Origin: Chengkuizengella sediminis
GTDB taxonomy: Bacteria > Bacillota > Bacilli > Paenibacillales > KCTC-33759
Reading direction: 5' to 3'
Assembly (NCBI RefSeq): GCF_010078385.1
Contig: NZ_SIJC01000001.1
Span: forward strand, 744,001 to 808,000
DNA length: 64,000 bases
Shown here: positions 27,307 through 36,581 of the stretch, piece by piece
How the letters are laid out: each line of letters begins with the position of its first letter
How positions within the stretch are numbered: the first letter of the stretch is position 1
Position numbers and translations under genes: made by a program
Notes under the pieces: model-generated
Databases searched by the model: none
Seen by the model: the letters and a program-made list of their open reading frames with translations, nothing else
Told to the model about the DNA's origin: nothing

Positions 27307-27348
27307 AGGGAAAATAATGGTGTTATTAAAATGGCCATTATTTTCCCT
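27307..27348. terminator. Bidirectional terminator between convergent genes
   Basis: A perfect 14-bp stem (AGGGAAAATAATGG / CCATTATTTTCCCT) lies between the convergent YceI and oxidoreductase genes. A T-rich stretch follows it on the minus strand and a weaker one on the plus strand. Confidence 0.85.
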
Positions 27349-27368
27349 AAAAGTTTATAAAAACAATC

Positions 27369-28382
27369 TTACGATAGGCTCGGATCAGCTACCTTAACTA
27401 ATAATTTACCTAAATTAGTCCCTTTGAACAAACCTTCAAAAGCCTCAGGTGTTTTTTCAAATCCTTCAATGATCGTCTCCTCATATTTTAACTTTCCTTC
27501 CATAATCCACCCAGCTAATTGTTTAATGCCTTCCGGAAAACGGTTTGAATAATCAGAAACTAGAAAACCTTTCATTAATGCACGATTTTGGATTAGAAGC
27601 GTCTGAATTCGTGGACCTAAATCTATTTCTTTATTATTATAAGATGAGATCGCTCCACAAACAGGAATACGAGCATTTACATTTAAATGTTTAAACACTT
27701 CGTCAGAAATATCTCCACCAACATTTTCAAAATACACATCTACTCCGTTAGAACAGGCTTCTGCTAACTTCGTTTTAAAATCAGGGTCTTTATAATTAAT
27801 GGCAGCATCGAAATTTAGTTCATTAACTAAATAATCGTTTTTTTCTTGAGAACCTGCGATACCAACCACACGAGCCCCTTGGATTTTTGCAATTTGTCCA
27901 ACAATCATACCTACAGCACCTGCTGCACCAGATACAACAACCGTTTCACCTTCTTTTGGCTGACCAATATCCATTAATCCGAAATATGCTGTTGCCCCTG
28001 GCATACCTAATACACCAAGATTTGTTGAAATTGGTGCTAAAGATGGATTCACTTTTTGTACGGATGTTTCTTTAACAGTTTGAAAACGAGCCCAATTTAA
28101 CATCCCCGTTACAATATCGCCTTTTTGGAAATTAGGAGATTTAGATTCTACTACCTCCCCAACAACGCCACCAGAGATGACCTGATCAATAGCAAAAGGT
28201 GCGATATAAGATTTACCCTCTCTCATACGCCCACGCATATATGGGTCAACTGAAAGATATAGTGTTTTTACTAAAATTTCATCTTCACTAGGTGTTGGCA
28301 TCTCTGTTGTAATAAATCGAAATGTTTTTTCATCTGGTAGACCTACAGGTCTTGAGGCTAACTGAATTTCTTCATTTTGCAT
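27369..28382 (-). CDS. NADP-dependent MDR oxidoreductase (YfmJ-like)
   Basis: This 337-residue zinc-independent medium-chain reductase of the leukotriene B4 dehydrogenase group has YLSVDPYMRGRM, GMPGATAYFGL, the NADP motif SGAAGAVGMIVGQIAK, and VYFENVGGDI. It reduces alkenal or enone double bonds with NADPH. The start at 28382 has AAAGGTGA nine bases upstream and gives the B. subtilis YfmJ-like N-terminus. The longer frame to 28466 is not credible. Confidence 0.9.
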   Translation of the reverse strand: MQNEEIQLASRPVGLPDEKTFRFITTEMPTPSEDEILVKTLYLSVDPYMRGRMREGKSYIAPFAIDQVISGGVVGEVVESKSPNFQKGDIVTGMLNWARFQTVKETSVQKVNPSLAPISTNLGVLGMPGATAYFGLMDIGQPKEGETVVVSGAAGAVGMIVGQIAKIQGARVVGIAGSQEKNDYLVNELNFDAAINYKDPDFKTKLAEACSNGVDVYFENVGGDISDEVFKHLNVNARIPVCGAISSYNNKEIDLGPRIQTLLIQNRALMKGFLVSDYSNRFPEGIKQLAGWIMEGKLKYEETIIEGFEKTPEAFEGLFKGTNLGKLLVKVADPSLS

Positions 28383-28554
28383 TGGATAATCACCTTTCAT
28401 AAGTAAAGTATTACTCTTCATAATAAATTGTGTACAATTTAATTTTAGACAATTAAAAAATAACATTTTTTAAGAGATTTGTCAAAATAATATGTACTGA
28501 AGAATTACATTATTATATTCAAAAAAATTAAACTATATTATTAAAGAAAATACA

Positions 28555-29178
28555 TCACATGAAGCTAAAAATGACTAATAAACCAAAACACAAAATAAAT
28601 ATACCTGATAATCTATTTATCCACTTTAAAAATGTAGGATTTATACGTTCCCTAAAAATACCTGCTAATCCTGTAAGAATGATCCACCAACAAGCTGATC
28701 CAAGAAATACACCAATGACTAACAAAAAAGATAGAAAGTAGTTTGGATTTTCCATACTACCTACGCCTAATCCTGCAAATATGCCAATAAATGAGAGTAT
28801 TGTAATGGGATTAGTGATTGTAAGAAAGAATGTTATGAGATAAGAGGATAACAACCCTTTTTTGTTGGAACTTGAAGCACTGTCCTGTGGTTTGGAACTA
28901 AATATTTTCAATCCTATATAAACTAGAAAACCTCCACCAGCAATTTGCAATATGATCTTCTGGTCCATTAAAAAGTTTGAAATAAAAGTAAGTCCAAAAC
29001 CAGCGATAAAACCATACATCATATCTGCAGTAGCAGCACCTAAACCCGTTAAAAAACCATAAACTCTACCTTGATATAACGTACGATGAATACAGAGTAT
29101 TCCAATTGGACCTACAGGGGCCGCGATTGTAAAACCTATGATTAACCCTTTTAGAAAAAACAATAACTCGTTTTCCAT
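28555..29178 (-). CDS. LysE-family amino acid exporter
   Basis: This 207-residue protein has six hydrophobic helices and the LysE/RhtB signature AAPVGPIGILCIHRTL near the N-terminus, GAATADMMYG and TNPITILSFIGIF. It should export amino acids or related metabolites. The Lrp-type regulator gene lies 57 bases upstream in the same direction, a common regulator/exporter pairing, so regulation by that protein is likely. Confidence 0.9.
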   Translation of the reverse strand: MENELLFFLKGLIIGFTIAAPVGPIGILCIHRTLYQGRVYGFLTGLGAATADMMYGFIAGFGLTFISNFLMDQKIILQIAGGGFLVYIGLKIFSSKPQDSASSSNKKGLLSSYLITFFLTITNPITILSFIGIFAGLGVGSMENPNYFLSFLLVIGVFLGSACWWIILTGLAGIFRERINPTFLKWINRLSGIFILCFGLLVIFSFM

Positions 29179-29234
29179 AGAGAACTACCTCACTTATTTA
29201 TGTGAAAATTAGAAAAACTCCTAATACCTTAAAA

Positions 29235-29669
29235 CTACATTTCTTCTTTTAAAGTTGATAAAGCAATGGTCGTACTTGTTTTCAGAACACCATTTATTTC
29301 TTTTAATGTGTTTGATATAAAATCCTCGAGTCCTTTTGTACCTTCAACTGCTACTTTTAACAAATAATCATATTCACCCGCTAAATGATGACATTCTAAG
29401 ACATGATCTGATTTCACTATCGTCTCTCTAAAAGAATTTATATTTTCTGTTGTATCTATAATGACAGAAACAAATGCTAGTAAAGTTTGACCCACACTCT
29501 CTCGATTTAACTTCACTGTAAAACGATCTATAATCCCTTTGCTTTCAAGTTTTTTAATGCGTTCTGAAATTGCGGGTATAGATAAATGAGTTTGTTTGCT
29601 TATTTCTGAATTTGTCATCCTGCCGTGATGTTTTAATAGTTGAATGATTTGTTTATCGATTGCATCCAT
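29235..29669 (-). CDS. Lrp/AsnC-family transcriptional regulator
   Basis: This 144-residue protein has an N-terminal helix-turn-helix (MTNSEISKQTHLSIPAISER) and a C-terminal RAM/AsnC ligand-binding ferredoxin fold (CHHLAGEYDYLLKVAV). AAGGAG precedes the ATG. It probably senses an amino acid and controls the adjacent LysE exporter. Confidence 0.93.
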   Translation of the reverse strand: MDAIDKQIIQLLKHHGRMTNSEISKQTHLSIPAISERIKKLESKGIIDRFTVKLNRESVGQTLLAFVSVIIDTTENINSFRETIVKSDHVLECHHLAGEYDYLLKVAVEGTKGLEDFISNTLKEINGVLKTSTTIALSTLKEEM

Positions 29670-29861
29670 GATTCCAACTCCTTATATTATTAGTTCATTA
29701 TAATAAAATAGTTTAAAGTTTTATATACTTTTATTAATTTCAATAATAATTTAAGTATTTTGTTAATAATCATAAATTATTTAAGTAATGATGAATTGAA
29801 ATAAAAAAAATTCATCCGCAACTAGTTCCAACTATACATTCACATTAATGACTTAAAACAC

Positions 29862-29894
29862 AAAAAAAAGACGCAATATATGCGTCTTTTTTTT
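29862..29894. terminator. Perfect bidirectional terminator
   Basis: AAAAAAAAGACGCA and TGCGTCTTTTTTTT form a symmetric stem with A and T tails. It serves the minus-strand EamA gene, whose stop is at 30003, although 110 bases away. It lies in a 333-base gap (29670-30002) that otherwise shows nothing coding. Confidence 0.85.
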
Positions 29895-30002
29895 AATCAA
29901 AAAACTCATTCATGAAGTAGTTTTTTTAACAGATACATACTTTTAACAACAAAATCATTTAACACTTATAGCAATAATCTGTAGATTAACCACTCCATTA
30001 TT

Positions 30003-30872
30003 TTACCATACAATTATTACAACTCCAGCAAAAATAATGATTGAACCTAATAATTTATTAACACCAAAATTTTCTTTTAAAAACAAAAATCCTAATATTG
30101 AACCTATTACGATACTCGTTTCTCTTAATGGTGAAACATAACTAACTGGAACTTCTGTCATGACAATTAAAACTAATATATAAGCTAAACCAGCTAAACC
30201 ACCAGCTACTGCCATTTTGATCCAGTGTTTTTTCCATTGCTCAAATATTGCCTTTCGTCCTCTAAGCCTTACCTTATTCCCAAGTATAACTATTTGTCCT
30301 AAGTTATCAATTAAATTCAATATAATTGGAGGTACAAAAGCAACAGCCATCTTATCGAAAATAGTATAACTAGCAATAGCTACGCCAACAAATAGAGGCC
30401 AAGGACTTTGTAGAATCATCTTTAAAGTTTGTAAACCTAATTTTAAGTTGAATCCAGAATATAGTACATAAATGCCAAACATAATGATGCTAACACCTAG
30501 TAAAGTAATTAACCCTACTTCTTCTTTTAATATAAATATGCCTACTATAACAACAATTAAAGGTCCTGTCCCACGTGCTATGGGATAGACTAAAGTAAAA
30601 TCATTTTTTTCATAAGCTTTGGATAGAATAAGAGCATAAATACTATGTAAAATCGCACTTCCTAAACCCCACACTATCCAATCTATAATGGATACAGGCT
30701 GTTCTGGCCAAAAATAAATGCTGATAGGTAAGAAGATGATGAATGACCATACCCTTAATGACCACAAAAATATTTCTTTTTGTTCACTGCTTTTAAGTAA
30801 CAAATTCCATATTGCATGTGAAAAAGCAGCTACTAATATTAATACAAACCAATAATCTATTAAGTTACTCAT
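30003..30872 (-). CDS. EamA/DMT-superfamily transporter
   Basis: This 289-residue membrane protein has ten hydrophobic helices in two EamA halves. The conserved end of helix 3/start of 4 reads DFTLVYPIARGTGPL in the first half and PVSYVSPLRETSIVIGS in the second. Such carriers export metabolites or take up amines, and the substrate is unknown. GAGGGT precedes the ATG. Confidence 0.9.
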   Translation of the reverse strand: MSNLIDYWFVLILVAAFSHAIWNLLLKSSEQKEIFLWSLRVWSFIIFLPISIYFWPEQPVSIIDWIVWGLGSAILHSIYALILSKAYEKNDFTLVYPIARGTGPLIVVIVGIFILKEEVGLITLLGVSIIMFGIYVLYSGFNLKLGLQTLKMILQSPWPLFVGVAIASYTIFDKMAVAFVPPIILNLIDNLGQIVILGNKVRLRGRKAIFEQWKKHWIKMAVAGGLAGLAYILVLIVMTEVPVSYVSPLRETSIVIGSILGFLFLKENFGVNKLLGSIIIFAGVVIIVW

Positions 30873-31473
30873 CTATTTTACCCTCATTGCTTTTAGAATG
30901 ATCGTCTTATCATTTATGTAGATCTAATTATATCAAAAAAAAGAAATGACAAGAGTATCCCCCCATCATTTCAAAATCATAATCATATTATTCACAAATG
31001 CAAATTAGCTATGATTTCCTAACAACAATTTAATGTTCAAATTTCCCTAGATCATTTGCATTCACTTTCACTTGCAACATTTGTGAAGGTAATAAGGGTA
31101 AAATAAGAGCAAAAACCATAAATAAAAAAATATTTTCTTCTCATAACTCATAAAATATCCACCTTCTTTGGTTTGAGAGCATTAGAATGAAACGCTATCA
31201 AATTTTACAATTCTTGTTTATAGTAATAAAAACAACGAAAATGGATGATTTTTCGGAAAATTTTCTATTTATTTTTGATTTTAACAATATAGATGAAGTA
31301 ATATATATTTAGATTTTATGATGTGAGGTAGGATAAATAGAAGGTATTATGAATGAATATTAAAGGATTATATATCTATATTATACATCATTTATCGAAA
31401 ATTTTATATATTTTAATACATAACTTCAGAAATTTTTTTGTGGTAAAATAAAAAGAAAAATAGGGTGAATATT
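30873..31473. other. 600-base intergenic region, one candidate broken peptide gene
   Basis: The stretch between EamA and the LacI regulator is very AT-rich and holds no full gene. The only coding-like element is at 31030-31151 on the minus strand and is listed separately. No convincing promoter hexamers or operator for the LacI gene stood out. Confidence 0.5.
31030..31151 (-). pseudogene. Possible small exported peptide, frameshifted in a T-run
   Basis: A ribosome-site-like GGTGGA precedes an ATG (31149-31151) that reads MSYEKKIFF and then leaves frame. In the next frame the sequence continues FMVFALILPLLPSQMLQVKV and ends ANDLGKFEH. Adding one T to the seven-T run would give a 40-residue product: a basic N-terminus, a hydrophobic core, and a short polar tail, like a secreted peptide precursor. 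I recognise no family. It could be a slippage-controlled gene, a recent pseudogene or chance. Confidence 0.3.
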
Positions 31474-32469
31474 ATGAAAATTAAGATTAAAGAAATCGCT
31501 GAAAGAGCAGGCGTATCTATCTCAACTGTTTCTAAAGTTATTCATCATTATGCAGGCGTATCTCAAGAAACAAAACAAAAAGTAAATGCAATCATGTCTG
31601 AGCTTGGATATAAGGTACACTATCGAAATCAGAATACTTCCAACACAAAATGTATAGGGGTTATTTTAGGAAAAGATATCCCCTTCAACCATCCTTATTT
31701 TTCAAAAGTCATCGATGCTTTTAAAGAAGTTGTATATAAAGAAGGATTTGATTTTGTTTTTTTCTCTAATCAACTTCAATCTGATGAAAAAACAAAAAAC
31801 TATTTATTATCCTCCCGGGAATACCAAGTAGATGGATGTTTAATTTTAGCAGAAAAAGGAATGGGAAATGCTATTATCGAACTAGATTCAAGTGATATAC
31901 CATGCGTAGGGATAGATGCTGAATTAAGTGGAGCTAAATCAAGTTACATCATGACGGATAATGATCAAATCGCAAAAAAAGCGGTAGAACATTTCTATCT
32001 TCATGGATATAAAGATATCGGATATATTGGAATAAATAAAAAATGGCAGGTTGCTAAGTTAAGAGAAGAAGGGTTCAAAAAAGCATTATCTAGTTTTGGT
32101 TTAAATATACGTGAAGAATGGTTTGCTCATGGGGAAAACTTTGATTCACACAGTGGATATGAAGCGATGAAACATATGCTTCAATGTGACCAACTACCCA
32201 AAGCCATTTTTGCATGGCATGATATTTTTGCGATTGGTGCTATGAATGCACTAAAAGAATACAATATCAACATACCTGAAGATATAGCGATTATTGGCTG
32301 TGATGATGTTGATGCAGGAAAACACCTTACCCCTCCTCTAACTACTGTTTTACAAGATCATGAAAAAATAGGGAAGCTAGCTGCACAGATGTTAATGGAT
32401 ATTATGAATGACAAGAGTTTGAGTCCTATTCAAATCGAACCAGGATTAGTAGTAAGAGGAACAGTTTGA
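31474..32469 (+). CDS. LacI-family transcriptional regulator
   Basis: This 331-residue protein has the LacI N-terminal helix-turn-helix and hinge helix (IKEIAERAGVSISTVSKVIHHYAGVSQET), followed by a periplasmic-binding-protein-like effector domain (GVILGKDIPFNHPYFSKVID, ITTVLQDHEKIGKLAAQ-type ending). The effector is probably a sugar. No sugar operon is adjacent, so its target lies elsewhere. The ATG at 31474 sits six bases from AGGGTG. Confidence 0.93.
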   Translation: MKIKIKEIAERAGVSISTVSKVIHHYAGVSQETKQKVNAIMSELGYKVHYRNQNTSNTKCIGVILGKDIPFNHPYFSKVIDAFKEVVYKEGFDFVFFSNQLQSDEKTKNYLLSSREYQVDGCLILAEKGMGNAIIELDSSDIPCVGIDAELSGAKSSYIMTDNDQIAKKAVEHFYLHGYKDIGYIGINKKWQVAKLREEGFKKALSSFGLNIREEWFAHGENFDSHSGYEAMKHMLQCDQLPKAIFAWHDIFAIGAMNALKEYNINIPEDIAIIGCDDVDAGKHLTPPLTTVLQDHEKIGKLAAQMLMDIMNDKSLSPIQIEPGLVVRGTV

Positions 32470-32567
32470 ACAAATTCTAAACGATTCCCACACCATTATT
32501 CTTTTTATTCCTGATTATTGATTTAAAATAGGACTAGCTCTTATTTTTCTATAACAAATAATTTTTT

Positions 32568-33611
32568 TTAACTTCCTTCAAAAGGGCTTTCCATTAATAT
32601 GATGTCCTTATTTACAGGATTCAGCTGAACTTTACATCCTAATGGCAAAATAAGTCTAGGGTCTGTATGGCCAAAGTCCATATCTACTACAATCGGAATG
32701 TCCTTAACCCCAAACTCGTCTTTGATAATACGAAGAATCGTTTCATTTAACTCTTCTTTCTCTTGTGGGGAATAGTCTTTAGCTCTCCCAAAAATAACAC
32801 CATTAATTTGTTCAAAAATACCTTGTGTTCCATAATTGCGAAGCATATATCCAACTTGATGTGGTAATGGTTTTTCTTCAGAAGTTTCAAAAAAAAGTAC
32901 TTTTCCTTGCCAAAATTGAGAGTCAGGCCAATATTTGGTGGATTTCAAAAATTCTAAGACTTCAATGCAGCCACCCCACAAATGTCCTTCTGATATTGAA
33001 ACCCCTTGTAAAAAGGTCCATCCATTTTCATTTTCAAAAAATGGTGTACACTCCCCTAAAGTTTCCTTTATACTCCAATCTTTATATCCATTGGTCCATC
33101 TTGGATATGGTTGGTATTGATAAGGATATTGATCTTCAAAAAAGATAGATTTTAAATGTTTTATATATTCATCAGGTAGATGTTTCGTCTGAGCAAAACC
33201 AGCCATAACCGTTGGACCATAAAAAGTAACTAATCCTAAATGGTTAAAATAGGTAAGGAAAGTTGTTGGGTCTGAAGTTCCCATAATCATTTTAGGATTA
33301 TTAAGTATGGACTTTATATTAAGATAGGGTAAAATTCTAACGGATTCATAACCACCTATGGATGTAATCATTCCATCAATGCTGTCATCTCCAAAACATC
33401 GATTAATATCATCTGCACGCTTTTTTGGATTTTGATATAAATCAGCAGGAGACATTCTTGCTGTCGGCATTTCAACGATTTCAAACTCTAATACTTCCCG
33501 TAACATTTGCAAACCTAATTCGTAGTTGTCGGGAAACAAGAAGGGCAAACCATTTGAAGGAGATATAATCGCTATTCTTGAGCCTGGTTTTAGTCTTTTA
33601 GGTTTTATCAT
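32568..33611 (-). CDS. Peptidase S66 family (LD-carboxypeptidase/MccF-like)
   Basis: This 347-residue serine peptidase of family S66 has the nucleophile region MIMGTSDPTTFLTYFNH, the catalytic glutamate region GKVLFFETSEE and the histidine in VDMDFGHTDPRLILPLG. Members cleave L,D-tetrapeptide bonds in murein recycling or inactivate microcin C-type nucleotide peptides. The length and the YGPTVMAGF segment fit the MccF/YocD branch. It is cytoplasmic, with no signal peptide. Confidence 0.9.
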   Translation of the reverse strand: MIKPKRLKPGSRIAIISPSNGLPFLFPDNYELGLQMLREVLEFEIVEMPTARMSPADLYQNPKKRADDINRCFGDDSIDGMITSIGGYESVRILPYLNIKSILNNPKMIMGTSDPTTFLTYFNHLGLVTFYGPTVMAGFAQTKHLPDEYIKHLKSIFFEDQYPYQYQPYPRWTNGYKDWSIKETLGECTPFFENENGWTFLQGVSISEGHLWGGCIEVLEFLKSTKYWPDSQFWQGKVLFFETSEEKPLPHQVGYMLRNYGTQGIFEQINGVIFGRAKDYSPQEKEELNETILRIIKDEFGVKDIPIVVDMDFGHTDPRLILPLGCKVQLNPVNKDIILMESPFEGS

Positions 33612-33839
33612 TTTTACACATCCTTAGCAGAATTCAACTAAATACTTAGTACTGTTTTTTTAGTTAAGGCTAGGTTTCTATATATAAATTTCAAATCATT
33701 ATACAGTATAATGATTCATTTATACAACTTTTTTTTCAATAAATCACCAATTGCTGAGATTTATTTGAAAAATAGTAGCATTGTTTAATAAGATTATATA
33801 AAATAGAATACATGTTTGTAATTTAGAAGGAGTTGGATC

Positions 33840-34409
33840 ATGATTATAAAAAATGAAAGAGACGTTATAAAACTAGTACAAGAAGACCATTGGATGATGG
33901 ATATCTTATTAGCTGCTAAAGCACTAGAATTACCAGATTGGTGGATATGTGCAGGATTTGTCCGAAATAAGATATGGGATACATTACATCATTTTAGTGA
34001 AAGAACCGTTTTGTCAGATATTGATGTGATTTATTTTGATCATTCACTTATTGATGAAAAACATGAAAAGAAACTAGAAGAGAAACTAAAAAAGACCATG
34101 CCAAAAATCCCTTGGGAGGTTAAAAATGAGGCAAGAATGCATGTAATGAATGACCTTTCTCCCTACTCATCCTCAGTTGATGCTATTTCAAAATTCCCTG
34201 AAACAGTTACAGCTTTAGGATTAAAATTAGATAAAAACAACAATCTGATCTTAGCTGCCCCATGCGGAATTCAAGATGTAATCAATCTAGAAGTAAAACC
34301 AACTCCACATTTCTTAAGTAATAAGGAACTTTTATCTATTTACAGAAAAAGAATCACTCAAAAAAATTGGAAGTCCATTTGGAATAAAATAAAAATAATT
34401 TACCCTTAA
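33840..34409 (+). CDS. Nucleotidyltransferase-fold protein (NTP_transf_6/DUF925)
   Basis: This 189-residue protein carries the family signature PDWWICAGFVRNKIWDTLH followed by LSDIDVIYFD, the acidic pair expected to bind metal, and WEVKNEARMHVMND. These features fit PF06042, a nucleotidyltransferase-like family of unknown substrate. AGAAGGAG precedes the ATG. A terminator follows. Confidence 0.85.
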   Translation: MIIKNERDVIKLVQEDHWMMDILLAAKALELPDWWICAGFVRNKIWDTLHHFSERTVLSDIDVIYFDHSLIDEKHEKKLEEKLKKTMPKIPWEVKNEARMHVMNDLSPYSSSVDAISKFPETVTALGLKLDKNNNLILAAPCGIQDVINLEVKPTPHFLSNKELLSIYRKRITQKNWKSIWNKIKIIYP

Positions 34410-34435
34410 ATAGAATCATAAAATTATAAATAGTT

Positions 34436-34479
34436 GAATCAAAAAAAAAGCTTAATTAACTAAGCACTTTTTTTGATTC
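34436..34479. terminator. Bidirectional terminator
   Basis: A long AT-rich inverted repeat (GAATCAAAAAAA...TTTTTTTGATTC) with an inner GCTTA/TAAGC stem lies 27 bases after the nucleotidyltransferase stop. Confidence 0.75.
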
Positions 34480-34564
34480 ATTATCACTAAAAAGTTTTGA
34501 TGTGATATTCAATCACTTCCTAGATACTTTCTATATATAATTCAATCAAAGAACTGCTCTAGCT

Positions 34565-34888
34565 CTATACATTGCTCTCAGATATTAAAGCCACTTGATA
34601 TGGATGTAATTTAGCAGTCATTATCCCCTCTTTTACAGCCGGATCATTTTCCATAATGAAGTTGGCCTCATTCTCACTTTCTGCTTTGAATATAACAATC
34701 CCAAATGTCGTCTCATCCATATTTTGTGTTCGACCAGCTAATATGAGTTGTCCTTCACTTTGTAACTGTTGTAGAGCTTTAAAATGTCTTCCTACGATAT
34801 CTTTTTCTTTATCTGTCCATTGGGATTCATCAAGTAATTTTGGAATTAATTTTAGCACATATATATACTGGCTTGTTGTTTCAGACAT
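34565..34888 (-). CDS. YciI-like protein
   Basis: This 107-residue protein has a YCII ferredoxin-like fold, with VLKLIPKLLDESQWTDKEKD, the conserved FKALQQLQSEGQLILAGRT helix and strand, and NDPAVKEGIMTAKLHPYQVAL. YciI-related proteins include dehydrochlorinases, but most have unknown function. The start at 34888 is set by AGGAGG eight bases upstream. The longer frame to 34933 has no ribosome site. Confidence 0.85.
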   Translation of the reverse strand: MSETTSQYIYVLKLIPKLLDESQWTDKEKDIVGRHFKALQQLQSEGQLILAGRTQNMDETTFGIVIFKAESENEANFIMENDPAVKEGIMTAKLHPYQVALISESNV

Positions 34889-34947
34889 TTTTAATCCTCC
34901 TATTTCTTCTTTATTTAAAAAGTTGTTATTCATTTGACTTATTCATA

Positions 34948-35400
34948 TTATACGGACAAAAAGTAATGGAAAAAATCATCTTTTTCATAACCTAATGCTT
35001 CATAAATTCTCTGAGCTGTTAAGTTATCTTTTGCTGTAGCTAATTCTACTCCTTTTGCATTTGTCTGCTTAGCATAGGTTTTTGCTGACTCAAGTAAACC
35101 CTGTGCAATTCCTCTTCCTCTAAACTTTTCATTTACATATAAATCATTTAATAACCAAGTTCTTTTCATTGAAACGGAAGAAAAAATAGGAAACAACTGA
35201 GTAAATCCAACAGCAACTTCTTTGACCTCATCTTTCGCTATAAATATAATAGATTGTTGATGTTCAAATCTTTCATATAGAAATTTTCTAGCACCTTCAA
35301 TATCTGATGGTTGTTCATAGAAAATTCTGTACTGGTCAAAGAGTTGAGCCACTTCTTCAAGTTCATGAATTGTTGCTTGGGTAATTTTGATTTGATTCAT
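34948..35400 (-). CDS. GNAT family N-acetyltransferase
   Basis: This 150-residue GNAT has LNDLYVNEKFRGRGIAQGLLESAKTYAKQ as motif A and ELATAKDNLTAQRIYEALGYEKDDFFHYFLSV as motif B and C-terminal strand. The start is the ATG at 35400 after GAGGAGG. The upstream frame to 35466 is not supported. The substrate is unknown. It is separated from the YciI gene by 59 bases. Confidence 0.87.
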   Translation of the reverse strand: MNQIKITQATIHELEEVAQLFDQYRIFYEQPSDIEGARKFLYERFEHQQSIIFIAKDEVKEVAVGFTQLFPIFSSVSMKRTWLLNDLYVNEKFRGRGIAQGLLESAKTYAKQTNAKGVELATAKDNLTAQRIYEALGYEKDDFFHYFLSV

Positions 35401-35485
35401 TTTTTTATTTCCTCCTCTTTTGTTGATATCTTGTATAAAATATATTCTTTTTATGTACCTCCACAATCATCTATACGAATTAGTT

Positions 35486-35681
35486 TCAAATTTTATTCTT
35501 CGAATCTACTATTCTTTCAATTACTAATCCCACCCCATCATCATCATTTGATGCTGTCACCTCATCCGATATTTCTTTCAATTCATCAATTGCATTCATC
35601 ATGGCAACACGATGCCCACAAACTTTAAACATTTCTATATCATTTGTGTCATCTTTAACATCTGATAAAAATATACTAATT
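35486..35681 (-). pseudogene. 3' remnant of a Cof-type HAD phosphatase
   Basis: An open minus-strand frame without start encodes SDVKDDTNDIEMFKVCGHRVAMMNAIDELKEISDEVTASNDDDGV followed by GLVIER (quoted in two pieces: SDVKDDTNDIEMFKV and CGHRVAMMNAIDELK, then ISDEVTASNDDDGVG). This is the C-terminal motif IV region of Cof/YkrA-type HAD phosphatases, where intact proteins read GDxxND and MGNA. The 5' two thirds is gone. The fragment abuts the end of the nos-operon lipoprotein gene, marking a deletion or recombination junction. Confidence 0.75.
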
Positions 35682-36581
35682 AATTATTTCTATGTCGAGC
35701 GTATTAACCTGAGATACTAATAACTCTTCATATTTTCTTTGTGTTAACATATTCAACTCATCCTGCCCAGCATCTGGGTTTTCTTCTCTCACTTTTTCAA
35801 TTAAATCCTGCTGTACTTTATTTGCTAATACAATTAACTTATATTGACTTTTTTCCTTATCCCAAAATTTCTTTTCTCCATATTGTTTAATCATCTCTAG
35901 AGCAATTGGACTTTCTCTGTACTTTTCTTTAATCTTTTCTACCTCATGAATTACTTCTTCTTCCGTTGCTGAATAGCCTTTTTCTTTAGCTAATAGGGCA
36001 ACAGATCTCAATCTGATAATCTGAGTCAGGAGTGTGTTTTTGTTTTTAATCGATCTCACCTGTGAATTCCAATAGTTTATCGCTTCATCTAGTTCATCTC
36101 CAGAGTACTTAACTTTATCAGCTTCCCTATTTATTTCAATGTGAAGGAGATTAATAAACTCATAAAAATCTAAATCAGCTTGATATACACCCTCCCCATT
36201 AATCTTAGCAATAGCTACTTCTTTTGATACAGTGAACTTAATAACATCTTCTACAGTTTTATTACCATTTTTAATTGTCAGAAATCCTTCCCATTCACCT
36301 TCCATCGGCAACAGGATTGTTCCTTCATAAAATCCATCTTCGTTTTCCGTAAGTATTGCTTCAACTTGACCATGATCCATTTTTGCCATTTCAAATACTA
36401 CAGTAATTTCAAGATTACTTACCAGTTTTTCATTCTCCATTACTTTTAATTCAATGGGTGCACTGACATTTTCTTTATAAAAAGGTACTTTTGTTATTTC
36501 AATTTGCCACTCTACATTGTTGCTGCATCCACTCAATAAAATAAATGTTCCAAATACAAGGATAATAAATTGTTTTTTCAT
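35676..36581 (-). CDS. Nos-operon lipoprotein: YtkA/FixH-like domain plus SurA-like helices
   Basis: This 301-residue protein has a lipoprotein signal (FILLSGC, lipidated C19) and a beta-sandwich YtkA/FixH-like domain (about 25-125) containing EMAKMDHGQVEAILTENEDG and MEGEWEGFLTI. A helical SurA/PrsA N-domain-like region follows (about 127-300). YtkA/FixH domains are tied to copper-enzyme assembly. It directly follows nosF with no gap. No NosL copper lipoprotein is present in the operon, so this may take its place. Function is inferred from location and fold only. Confidence 0.7.
   Translation of the reverse strand: MKKQFIILVFGTFILLSGCSNNVEWQIEITKVPFYKENVSAPIELKVMENEKLVSNLEITVVFEMAKMDHGQVEAILTENEDGFYEGTILLPMEGEWEGFLTIKNGNKTVEDVIKFTVSKEVAIAKINGEGVYQADLDFYEFINLLHIEINREADKVKYSGDELDEAINYWNSQVRSIKNKNTLLTQIIRLRSVALLAKEKGYSATEEEVIHEVEKIKEKYRESPIALEMIKQYGEKKFWDKEKSQYKLIVLANKVQQDLIEKVREENPDAGQDELNMLTQRKYEELLVSQVNTLDIEIIN

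Noticed and set aside
29862..29894. Considered as part of a CRISPR or repeat array
   Set aside because: It is a single symmetric terminator. No regularly spaced repeats occur anywhere in the window.
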